NCBI RefSeq assembly: GCF_001724715.1
Contig: NZ_MEFG01000004.1
Span: 43,116-107,115 of the forward strand
Source of the DNA: Sphingomonas sp. SCN 67-18
GTDB taxonomy: Bacteria > Pseudomonadota > Alphaproteobacteria > Sphingomonadales > Sphingomonadaceae
Direction of reading: 5' to 3'
Length of the DNA: 64,000 nucleotides
Under the pieces are notes generated by a model. It was not told the origin of the DNA. It was given only the letters and a program-made list of their open reading frames with translations, and did no database searches. Positions 44,972 to 51,681 of the stretch are shown here, piece by piece. The position numbers and the translations under genes were made by a program. Each line of letters starts with the position of its first letter. The stretch's first letter is position 1.

Positions 44972-45683
44972 GGTCCCGGAAGCATCCCTGGTCACGATCC
45001 CACTCCACATGCCAGCGCCCCACCGCCGGGCGGCCGCGCTGGCGCAAGATTTCAACATCGAGCGCGGAATGCCCCGGCGCGTTGCCGGCCAGCGCCCCGG
45101 ACGGCGCGGCGCGCACCGCCCAGCGGGTCTGCGCGGCGCTGGGCGCGGCATCGGCCTCCACCCGCAGCAGCAGCACCGTCACCCCCGCCGCTTCCGCCGC
45201 CAGCGCCAGCCGGCGGCTGGCGGTGAGATCCATGACCCTGGGCGTCCGCCACAATTCGACCACCGCGACGCCGACCGCCGGGCAGCGCGCCACATCCGCC
45301 GCCGCGCGCAGCAGGGCCGGCGGATCGGGCAGCACCGCCAGCACCAGCCGGGCCGGATCGATGCCGATCTGGACCAGCCCGGGCGGGTAGAGCCGGCCGC
45401 CGCGCCGCTGGGCCTCATCCTCGCGCAGCCACAGGATCGCCCCGCCGGCACGGTGGGCCAGCATGGCGGCAAAGCCGGCCGCGCTGCTCGCATCCCCCGC
45501 ATCGGCCGCGAGAATCTCGTGCAGGCGCCCGCGCATCACGCCGCCGCCCAGCGCCGCGTCCATCCCGCCATGCCCGGCCGGGATGCACGGTTGCGCGCCG
45601 GGCCGCGCCGCCGCCCGGCATGGCGCGACCTCCCCTATCTTCCGCCTCAGCGCGGCAATGCGGCCTTTCGATTCGCCCATCAT
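44883..45683 (-). CDS. imuA: ImuA, RecA-like mutasome regulator
   Basis: About 266 residues. The frame is open to 46073, but that extension covers the neighbouring gene antisense; I start at ATG 45683 (a second ATG follows directly), just inside a LexA box. Family features: GKGRIAALRRKIGEV-like N terminus (SKGRIAALRRKIGEV), a degenerate RecA-like fold GGGVMRGRLHEILAADAGDA, GAILWLREDEAQRRGGRLYP, and PPALLRAAADVARCPAVGVA. ImuA is known to regulate or assemble the ImuB-DnaE2 complex during SOS. No clear ribosome site is visible, and ATG 45704 is an alternative. Confidence 0.9.
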   Translation of the reverse strand: MMGESKGRIAALRRKIGEVAPCRAAARPGAQPCIPAGHGGMDAALGGGVMRGRLHEILAADAGDASSAAGFAAMLAHRAGGAILWLREDEAQRRGGRLYPPGLVQIGIDPARLVLAVLPDPPALLRAAADVARCPAVGVAVVELWRTPRVMDLTASRRLALAAEAAGVTVLLLRVEADAAPSAAQTRWAVRAAPSGALAGNAPGHSALDVEILRQRGRPAVGRWHVEWDRDQGCFRDHDGGWAALSGAVPAFPAGGQAEGRWRRRA

Positions 45684-45685
45684 AT

Positions 45686-45700
45686 GTTCATGATATGTTC
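45686..45700. promoter_or_regulatory. LexA box (GTTC-N7-GTTC) of imuABC operon
   Basis: GTTCATGATATGTTC is exactly the alphaproteobacterial LexA consensus GTTC-N7-GTTC. It ends two bases before the chosen imuA start, so LexA binding would block transcription of the whole mutasome operon. Confidence 0.85.
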
Positions 45701-45755
45701 TCATCAGCGCAAGGGGAAGCCCTGTCAAGCGAACCACGGCGGCGCGCGCTTTTCC

Positions 45756-45787
45756 GCCGCAATGCGAACTTGACTTCGATATGCGAA
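45756..45787 (+). promoter_or_regulatory. Tandem TTCG-N5-CGAA operator, site A
   Basis: Second palindrome TTCGATATGCGAA (45775-45787), preceded 6 bp earlier by a weaker one, GCCGCAATGCGAA (45756-45768), where only the right arm and central bases fit. The spacer CTTGAC supplies a -35-like TTGACT. Located 47 bp before the MetE-like start. From CGCAATGC to TTCGATA, 24 bases are identical to site D. Confidence 0.75.
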
Positions 45788-45833
45788 CATCTAGCGTGCG
45801 CGGCCCGAACCTGAGCAGATCGACGGAGGACCA

Positions 45834-46964
45834 ATGGCAGCCGGCCGTTTCACCACGACACATACCGGCAGCTTGCCACGCCCCGACGCGCTGATGCGGA
45901 TGATGTTCGCCGCCCAGGAAGGCGTGCCGGTGGATGCCGCCGCGCTGGAGCAGGCGATTGACGAGGCGGTGACGCTGATGGTGTCGCGCCAGGCGGCGGC
46001 GGGCATCGACATCGTCAACGACGGCGAAATGTCCAAGCCCAGCTATGCCACCTATATCAAGGACAGGCTGCACGGTTTCGGCGGCGAGAGCGGCAGCTAC
46101 AGCTTTGGCGATCTCGACGCCTTTCCCGGCACCAAGGCCAAGGTGTTCGCCGACACCGGCCGGGCGCGGCGCACCGCCCCGGCCTGCAACGGCCCGATTT
46201 CAGTCAAGGACATGGACGCCCCCCGCCGCGACGCCGAACGGCTGGTCGCCAAGGCGGACGGGCGGCGCACCTTCATGAGCGCGGTTTCGCCGGGGACGAC
46301 GGCGCTGTTCTTCGGCAACACCCATTATGACAGCGACGAAGCCTATCTCTTCGCCATCGCGGAGGGGCTGCGCCACGAATATGAGACGATCGCCGCCGCC
46401 GGAATCGACCTGCAGATCGACTGCCCGGACCTCGCCATGGGCCGGCACGTGCAATATGCCGGGCTGGACCTGGCCGGGTTCCGCAGCAAGATCGGCCTGC
46501 ACATCGCGGCGCTGAACCATGCCGTCGCCAACATCCCGGCGGAGCGGCTGCGCATGCACCTGTGCTGGGGCAATTACCCCGGCCCCCACCATTGCGACGT
46601 GCCGCTGGCCGACATCATCGACATCGTCTGGACGGCGAAGCCCGCGACGCTGCTGTTCGAGGCCGCCAACCCGCGCCATGCCCATGAGTTCGCGCTGTTC
46701 GAATCCGTGCGCCCGCCGGAGGACAAGATCCTCGCCCCCGGGCTGATCGAGCCGCAATCCACCTATATCGAGCATCCAGAGCTGATCGCCCAGCGGATCG
46801 GCCGCTATGCCGATCTGGTCGGGCGGGACCGGGTGATCGGCGGCGTCGACTGCGGCTTTTCCATCCATGTCGGCAGCGGCGGGCTGGACCCGGAGGTGGT
46901 GTGGGCGAAGCTGGCCGCGCTGGCCGAAGGCGCGGGGATCGCCGGCAAGCGCTACTGGGGCTGA
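45834..46964 (+). CDS. MetE-like zinc-dependent (cobalamin-independent) methionine synthase II family protein
   Basis: 376 residues, corresponding to the C-terminal catalytic half of cobalamin-independent methionine synthase. Zinc ligands expected in the family are present: H242 and C244 (RMHLCWGNY), E276 (LLFEAANP), C340 (GGVDCGFSIH). Short proteins of this kind transfer alkyl groups to thiols (epoxyalkane:coenzyme M transferase type) or act in salvage, and are not standard housekeeping MetE, which is about twice as long. GGAGG precedes the ATG. It is under operator site A and thus grouped with the catabolic island downstream; a demethylating or C-alkyl transfer role is a guess. Confidence 0.85.
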   Translation: MAAGRFTTTHTGSLPRPDALMRMMFAAQEGVPVDAAALEQAIDEAVTLMVSRQAAAGIDIVNDGEMSKPSYATYIKDRLHGFGGESGSYSFGDLDAFPGTKAKVFADTGRARRTAPACNGPISVKDMDAPRRDAERLVAKADGRRTFMSAVSPGTTALFFGNTHYDSDEAYLFAIAEGLRHEYETIAAAGIDLQIDCPDLAMGRHVQYAGLDLAGFRSKIGLHIAALNHAVANIPAERLRMHLCWGNYPGPHHCDVPLADIIDIVWTAKPATLLFEAANPRHAHEFALFESVRPPEDKILAPGLIEPQSTYIEHPELIAQRIGRYADLVGRDRVIGGVDCGFSIHVGSGGLDPEVVWAKLAALAEGAGIAGKRYWG

Positions 46965-47770
46965 CGGGCCGGCTCGATCCAGCGCACGAAGCCGTCGAGC
47001 AGCGCATTATAGCCATCCGCATGGGTGAGGTTGCACAAATGGCCGCCCGCGGTGCGCGCCCGGCGGCCGTTGGGCAGGCCATAGGCAATGGCATCCCCCA
47101 CCAGGTGCCGCCAGGGCGTGTCCTCCTCCCCCGTCACCACCAGCGCGGGCGCGTGAATGGCCTCCAGGTCCCCCGCCATCGCGGTCAGCGGCAGCGCCGG
47201 TGCGGCAAGATCGCGCCCGTCATAACCGTCCAGCATTTCGGCGATGGCGCGCTGCGCGGCGGGATCGGCCACCCGCATCAACGGGTGATCGCGCCACAGC
47301 ATCCGCATCCTGTCGATCCGCCCGTCGCGGACCAGGGCGGCATAGCTGGATATCGGAATCCGGTCCGCGCCGCGCGGTTCGGGCTGGAAACCGTCCAGCG
47401 GCGCGCCCTGCAGCACCAGGCCCAGCATCCGGTCCGGGTGGTCCATGGCGAAATGCAGCGCCACCCGGCCGCCCTGGGACATGCCGACCAGCACGATCCG
47501 ATCCAGCCCCAGCCGGTTGAGCAGGATCATCAGATCACTGCCCTCACGCCGCAGGCCGGGCGGGGCGCTGGAGCCGCCGAAGCCGCGCCTGTCGATGGCG
47601 ACCAGCATGAAACGGTCCGCCAGCGCCTCGACCTGCCGGCGCCACAGGCTGCGGTCCAGCGCCCAGCCGTGCAGCAGCACGATCGGCGTGCCGCGGCCCG
47701 CGGTTTCAACGCGGACATGGCCGTCCCCGACCGCGATATCGTGGATCGCGGTGTCGATCGTCCTCGTCAT
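46952..47770 (-). CDS. Alpha/beta hydrolase
   Basis: 272 residues from ATG 47770 (MTRTIDTAIHDIAVG). Lid-and-core hydrolase with oxyanion/HGW region PIVLLHGWALDRSLW, nucleophile elbow VGMSQGGRVAL (serine about 106), acid region APALVVTGEEDTPWR and histidine in AGGHLCNLTHADG. Similar to meta-cleavage-product or 3-oxoadipate-enol-lactone type hydrolases. It lies 20 bp downstream of the VOC gene on the same strand, both apparently driven from operator site B. The 3' end overlaps the MetE-like gene by 13 bp, tail to tail. Confidence 0.85.
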   Translation of the reverse strand: MTRTIDTAIHDIAVGDGHVRVETAGRGTPIVLLHGWALDRSLWRRQVEALADRFMLVAIDRRGFGGSSAPPGLRREGSDLMILLNRLGLDRIVLVGMSQGGRVALHFAMDHPDRMLGLVLQGAPLDGFQPEPRGADRIPISSYAALVRDGRIDRMRMLWRDHPLMRVADPAAQRAIAEMLDGYDGRDLAAPALPLTAMAGDLEAIHAPALVVTGEEDTPWRHLVGDAIAYGLPNGRRARTAGGHLCNLTHADGYNALLDGFVRWIEPARQPQ

Positions 47771-47789
47771 GGCGGCGTCGGGCCGGGGT

Positions 47790-48332
47790 TCAGGCGTGTT
47801 CTTCGTGCCGGAAATGATTGTTGGTCTCATGGTCGCCGGCCAGCCACCGTTTCAGGTCCGCATGGGCGGTTTCCAGCCGGCGCGCGTTGATATTGTCCGC
47901 ATCCGGCGCGTCGAGCGTGAATTCGAGGATCATGCCGTTGGGATCGGTGATGTAGACCGACCGGCAATAGCCATGTTCAAGCACGAACGTGTCCGGCTCC
48001 GCATAACCCGCCGCCTTGATCCGCTGCTCGATGTCCGCCTGCGTCTGCGCATCGACGTTGAGGGCGATGTGCCGGAAGGGCGACGGCGCCAGATCGGGAT
48101 CGAAAAAGGCCTGGTCCTCCGGGGTGGCGAACTGGAAGAAGGCGAGCGCCCCGCCGTCCGCCAGGCCGAAGAAGCAATGGCAGTAAACCCGTTCCGACCC
48201 GAACAGCATGTCCTTTTCGCACCAGGTGGCGACCAGCGGCAGGCCGATCACCTCCTCATAGAATTTGCGCGTGGCCTCCAGGTCCTTGCTGACATAGGCG
48301 GTGTGATGAAGACGGGACGGCAATCTGGTCAT
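47790..48332 (-). CDS. VOC family protein, glyoxalase/extradiol-dioxygenase-like
   Basis: 180 residues. ATG 48332 (MTRLPSRLHHTAYVSKDLEA) has AGAGGAA before it. Two half-modules are visible: LHHTAYVSKDLEATRKFYEE (possible first metal histidine), FRHIALNVDAQTQADIEQRI (second histidine), and DPNGMILEFTLDAP (glutamate ligand), the H-H-E set used by VOC enzymes and type I extradiol dioxygenases. Being a single small domain with a hydrolase downstream, it could open an aromatic ring or isomerise a thiol adduct; not decided. Driven by site B. Confidence 0.83.
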   Translation of the reverse strand: MTRLPSRLHHTAYVSKDLEATRKFYEEVIGLPLVATWCEKDMLFGSERVYCHCFFGLADGGALAFFQFATPEDQAFFDPDLAPSPFRHIALNVDAQTQADIEQRIKAAGYAEPDTFVLEHGYCRSVYITDPNGMILEFTLDAPDADNINARRLETAHADLKRWLAGDHETNNHFRHEEHA

Positions 48333-48419
48333 GTTGATTCCTCTCACCTGCGGGCGCGGGCGTCGCGCGCCCGGTCGATCCTCGTTGCAAAGACTAGCAC
48401 AGCCCTGAACCGCCAGCAA

Positions 48420-48451
48420 TTCGTTTTGCGAAGATAAGTTCGCATATCGAA
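48420..48451 (-). promoter_or_regulatory. Tandem TTCG-N5-CGAA operator, site B
   Basis: On the plus strand TTCGTTTTGCGAA (48420-48432), 6 bp (GATAAG), TTCGCATATCGAA (48439-48451). Read toward the VOC gene on the minus strand the first palindrome is TTCGATATGCGAA, identical to site A's second one. The spacer in that direction is CTTATC. It is 88 bp before the VOC start and 4 bp past the citryl-CoA lyase-like stop. Confidence 0.8.
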
Positions 48452-48454
48452 ATA

Positions 48455-49219
48455 TCAGCGTGCGGGGCCGTCATATTCAATGGCTTCGGCGGCGTGGCCG
48501 GACAGGATGAAGCCGATCGGCCGTTCCGTTTCCTCCTGCAGATGGCCGATCAGGCTGGCCGTGCGCGCCAGCAGCGAGATGCCCTTCAGCGCCTTCAGCG
48601 GAAAGCCGACATCCAGCATCACCGCCGGGATGGCGCCGTTGACGTTGATCGGCAAATCCCGCCCGATGGCATCGGGCAGCGCGGCCTTGACCGCCCTCAG
48701 CATGGCGATGTGCGGCCCTTCCGCCCCCCGCTCCGCCGCCAGCCGCAGCAGCAGGTTGGCGCGGGGATCCCCGTCATTATGGAGCGGGTGACCAAAGCCG
48801 GGCACCGCCTTCTTCTCGGCGCGCAGCGCCCGCACCGCCGCCAGCGGATCGCCCCCGCCGGACACCAGATCGGCCAGGAATGCGCCCGCGATCTCCGCGC
48901 TGCCCAGCACCACCGACCCGCAGCCCAGCAGACCGGCGGCGACCGCGCCCTGAAACGCCTCGGGCGCGGCGGCGTAGGTCATCCGCGCGGCGACCACGCT
49001 CGGCACCAGCCCGTGCTCGGCAATGGCGGTCAGCACCGCATTGGCGAAGAACAGCTGGTTCTCGTCCGGCTCCGCGCCGGTGACGAGGAACCAGAAATAG
49101 CTGGTGAAATCCGTCTTGCCGATCAGATCGCCGCAAAGATCCTTGCCGCGCACCGTGATCGCCTCCGGCGTGGCGGTGGAAATGGCGCTGAACGGTCTAT
49201 CCTGCTTGCCTATTCTCAT
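48455..49219 (-). CDS. Citryl-CoA lyase-like (citrate synthase superfamily) protein
   Basis: About 254 residues, the small citrate-synthase fold form. Signatures: GKTDFTSYFWFLVTGAEP, AEHGLVPSVVAARMTYAAAP (active-site histidine), VPGFGHPLHNDGDPRANLL (second histidine, GFGH), and INVNGAIPAVMLDVGFPLK. Such proteins catalyse condensation or, as citryl-CoA lyase, cleavage of a CoA thioester to acetyl-CoA and a 2-oxo acid. ATG 49219 chosen; TTG 49222 is in the open frame. It is divergent from the CoA-transferase gene, an obvious partner for making the thioester substrate. The actual substrate is unknown. Confidence 0.85.
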   Translation of the reverse strand: MRIGKQDRPFSAISTATPEAITVRGKDLCGDLIGKTDFTSYFWFLVTGAEPDENQLFFANAVLTAIAEHGLVPSVVAARMTYAAAPEAFQGAVAAGLLGCGSVVLGSAEIAGAFLADLVSGGGDPLAAVRALRAEKKAVPGFGHPLHNDGDPRANLLLRLAAERGAEGPHIAMLRAVKAALPDAIGRDLPINVNGAIPAVMLDVGFPLKALKGISLLARTASLIGHLQEETERPIGFILSGHAAEAIEYDGPAR

Positions 49220-49323
49220 CAAAATCTCGCTTGTCTGCCTTGCCGCCCGCCGGCCCGGACGGCGCGGGAAAATGCGCGCGCCGGGGCTTTCAGGCTATCG
49301 GCAACCATGCCGACTCACAATCC

Positions 49324-49355
49324 TTCGCATTTCGAAGTTGTTTTCGCTATACGAA
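49324..49355 (+). promoter_or_regulatory. Tandem TTCG-N5-CGAA operator, site C
   Basis: TTCGCATTTCGAA (49324-49336), 6 bp (GTTGTT), TTCGCTATACGAA (49343-49355), in the divergent space between the citryl-CoA-lyase-like gene (minus strand start 49219) and the CoA-transferase (plus strand start 49452). Both palindromes have perfect TTCG/CGAA arms. Confidence 0.8.
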
Positions 49356-49451
49356 TTTTCATATATGACTGCGGATCGCCCGGCCGCGCGTTGCAGCCGG
49401 GGCGGCTATGCATGGTTCAGCGGCAAGGGCCGCGCAATGGGGAGGTCGTTG

Positions 49452-50600
49452 ATGGCGAAGGTTCTTGAGGATGTCCGCGTCCTTGAAATGGGAACGTTCA
49501 TCACCGGCCCGGCCGCCGGCATGTTGCTGGCCGATCTTGGCGCCGATGTCGTCAAGATCGAGAACCCGGAGGCGGGCGACCCCTTCCGCGCGTTCAAGGG
49601 CGGGCTCTACAGCCCCCATTTCCAGACCTACAACCGCAACAAGAAAAGCATCACGCTGAACAGCAAGCTGCCGGAAGACCTGGCCGCGCTGGACCGGCTG
49701 GTGGCGGATGCGGACGTGTTCATCCAGAATTTCCGGCCCGGCGTGGCCGACCGGCTGAACGTGGACCCCGCCCGGCTGCAGGCGATCAACCCGCGCCTCA
49801 TCTATTGCTCCATATCCGGCTTCGGCGCGACCGGGCCGGACCGCAAGCGCCCCGCCTTCGACACGGTGGCGCAGGCGGCGAGCGGTTTCCTGCGGCTGCT
49901 GATCAACCCGAAGCACCCCCGGGTGATCGGCCCGGCCATCGCCGATTCCATCACCGGCTTCTACGCCGCCTACGGCATATTGGGCGCGCTGCACGAGCGC
50001 GAGCGCACCGGGCGCGGCCGGCTGGTCGAGGTATCGATGCTGGAGGCGATGTGCCATTTCAACCTGGACGATTTCACCCATTATTTCTCCGCCGGGCAGG
50101 TGATGGGGCCGTATAGCCGCCCCAACGTCTCCCAATCCTATGTCTTCCAGTGCGCCGACGACGGCTGGATCGCGCTGCACATGTCCTCCCCCGCCAAATT
50201 CTGGGAGGCGCTGGCCGATGTGGTGGGGCGGCCGGACATGCTGTCGCTGCCCGAATTCGCGGACCGCAATGCGCGGATCAACAATTATGACGGCGTCGTC
50301 GCCTTTCTCGCCCCGATCTTCCGCACGCGGGACCGGGCGGACTGGCAGGCGGCGCTGGCGGCGCGCGAAGTGCCGTCATCCCCCGTTTACGCCTCCAACG
50401 AGGCGCTGCAGACCGAGCAGGCCAGGCTGCTGGAAATCGAGATCGCCGGCGAGCACCCGGAGACCGGGCCGTTCCGCACCATCCGCTCGCCAGTCAGCTT
50501 CGACGGCGAGCGCGCCCGCACGGTGGTGCCGCCGCCGGTGCTGGGCGAGCATAATGAGGAGATACTCGGCCGCCCCGCCTGGCGGGCCGCGGCGGAATAG
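49452..50600 (+). CDS. Class III CoA-transferase (CaiB/BaiF family)
   Basis: 382 residues from ATG 49452, preceded by GGGAGG; the frame is open further upstream but lacks family residues. Family motifs: LEDVRVLEMGTFITGPAAGM, ADLGADVVKIENPEAGDP, TYNRNKKSITLNSKLPED, RLIYCSISGFGATGPD, KRPAFDTVAQAASGF, and the likely catalytic aspartate in GPAIADSITGFYAAYG. These enzymes move CoA between carboxylic acids in degradation of carnitine, bile acids, oxalate, itaconate and aromatic acids. Its neighbours (lyase-like protein, IclR regulator) indicate acid catabolism. Upstream region bears operator site C. Confidence 0.92.
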   Translation: MAKVLEDVRVLEMGTFITGPAAGMLLADLGADVVKIENPEAGDPFRAFKGGLYSPHFQTYNRNKKSITLNSKLPEDLAALDRLVADADVFIQNFRPGVADRLNVDPARLQAINPRLIYCSISGFGATGPDRKRPAFDTVAQAASGFLRLLINPKHPRVIGPAIADSITGFYAAYGILGALHERERTGRGRLVEVSMLEAMCHFNLDDFTHYFSAGQVMGPYSRPNVSQSYVFQCADDGWIALHMSSPAKFWEALADVVGRPDMLSLPEFADRNARINNYDGVVAFLAPIFRTRDRADWQAALAAREVPSSPVYASNEALQTEQARLLEIEIAGEHPETGPFRTIRSPVSFDGERARTVVPPPVLGEHNEEILGRPAWRAAAE

Positions 50601-50662
50601 CGACGGCTGGCGCGCGCCGTTGCGCCCGTCTATAGCCGCCGCAACGAGGGAGAGGCGGCAGG

Positions 50663-51472
50663 ATGACGCAGACGCCGAAAGTGCGACAGGACCCGGAATA
50701 TCTCTCCACGCTGGAGCGGGGCCTGTCTGTGCTGCGCGCGTTCAACCAGAGCCGCCCGGAAATGCAGCTGAGCGAGGTGGCGGTAGCCACCGGGCTGAAC
50801 CCCGCCGTGGCGCGCCGCTGCCTGAACACGCTGGTTCAGCTCGGCTATGTCGCCCAGCATGGCCGCCGCTTCCTGCTGCGCCCCGAAGTGCTGGTGTTCG
50901 GATCCGCCTTCCTCGCCTCCATGAACGTGGAGGGCGTGGCCGGCCCGCAGCTGCAGGCGCTGCGCGACGAAACCGGGGACAGTTCGTCCATGGCGGTATT
51001 GTCCGGCGAGAACATCCTCTACATCGCCCATGTCTCGACCAACCGGCGCATCCGCATCGGCGCCAGCGTCGGCACCCGTTTTCCCGCCTATGCCACCTCG
51101 CTGGGCAAGGTGCTGCTCGCCTATCAGGGCGACGCCGCGATCGACGCCTATCTGGACCAGGTGGAGCTGAGCCGCTTCACCGAACATACGATCACGTCGA
51201 AGGCGGAACTGAAGAAATGCCTGCGCGCGGCGCGGACGGACGGCTATGCCTCCGCCCAGGACGAGCTTGATTATGGCGTCGTCTCCGTCGCCGTGCCGGT
51301 GTTCGACAAGGACCGGCAGATCGCGGCGGCGATCAACTGCTCCACCTCGACGACGCGGATTTCACGCGAGGAGCTGGTCAGCACCCGCCTGCCCCTGCTC
51401 CAGCGGGCCGCCGTGGAAATAGAGGGCGCGTTGCAGCGCTGGCCCTTCCTCTCGCACGCGCTGCGCCCCTAG
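50663..51472 (+). CDS. IclR family transcriptional regulator
   Basis: 269 residues. Winged helix-turn-helix at about 10-75 (LSTLERGLSVLRAFNQSRPE, LSEVAVATGLNPAVARRCLN, LVQLGYVAQHGRRFLLRPE) and the IclR effector domain at about 90-260 (DSSSMAVLSGENILYIAHVS, RIGASVGTRFPAYATSLGKV, YGVVSVAVPVFDKDRQIAAA). The sequence is of the PcaR/PcaU/PobR aromatic-catabolism subgroup. Spacing of 62 bp from the CoA-transferase. It is the only regulator in the island and so the prime candidate for the four tandem operator sites A-D, since IclR proteins often bind pairs of dyads as tetramers. Confidence 0.94.
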   Translation: MTQTPKVRQDPEYLSTLERGLSVLRAFNQSRPEMQLSEVAVATGLNPAVARRCLNTLVQLGYVAQHGRRFLLRPEVLVFGSAFLASMNVEGVAGPQLQALRDETGDSSSMAVLSGENILYIAHVSTNRRIRIGASVGTRFPAYATSLGKVLLAYQGDAAIDAYLDQVELSRFTEHTITSKAELKKCLRAARTDGYASAQDELDYGVVSVAVPVFDKDRQIAAAINCSTSTTRISREELVSTRLPLLQRAAVEIEGALQRWPFLSHALRP

Positions 51473-51549
51473 CCCCGGCCTTTTCCAGACTGCCCTGCCG
51501 TCCGGCTGGTTCCGCGCGCGGAACCGCCATGGCCGCATCGCGCCGAAAT

Positions 51550-51581
51550 TTCGCAATGCGAACTTGACTTCGATAATCGAA
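51550..51581 (+). promoter_or_regulatory. Tandem TTCG-N5-CGAA operator, site D
   Basis: TTCGCAATGCGAA (51550-51562), 6 bp (CTTGAC), TTCGATAATCGAA (51569-51581), 100 bp before the TonB receptor start. TTGACT at 51564-51569 is an excellent -35 hexamer lying in the spacer, so a bound regulator would cover it. Confidence 0.82.
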
Positions 51582-51681
51582 GTTCGTACCCCCTGCATCA
51601 ATCGGAGCAGTGTCGCCCGCTTCGTCCCGAGGACGAGGGCCGGGCGCCACGGACCCCGTGCGAATAATGGGGAGGGACAGG

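Noticed and set aside
43388..45226. 612-residue open frame opposite imuB
   Set aside because: Arg/Pro/Gln-rich with no family features; imuB on the minus strand is certain.
44883..46073. ImuA beginning at 46073
   Set aside because: The extra 130 residues are antisense to the MetE-like gene and lie upstream of the LexA box; the family begins near 45683.
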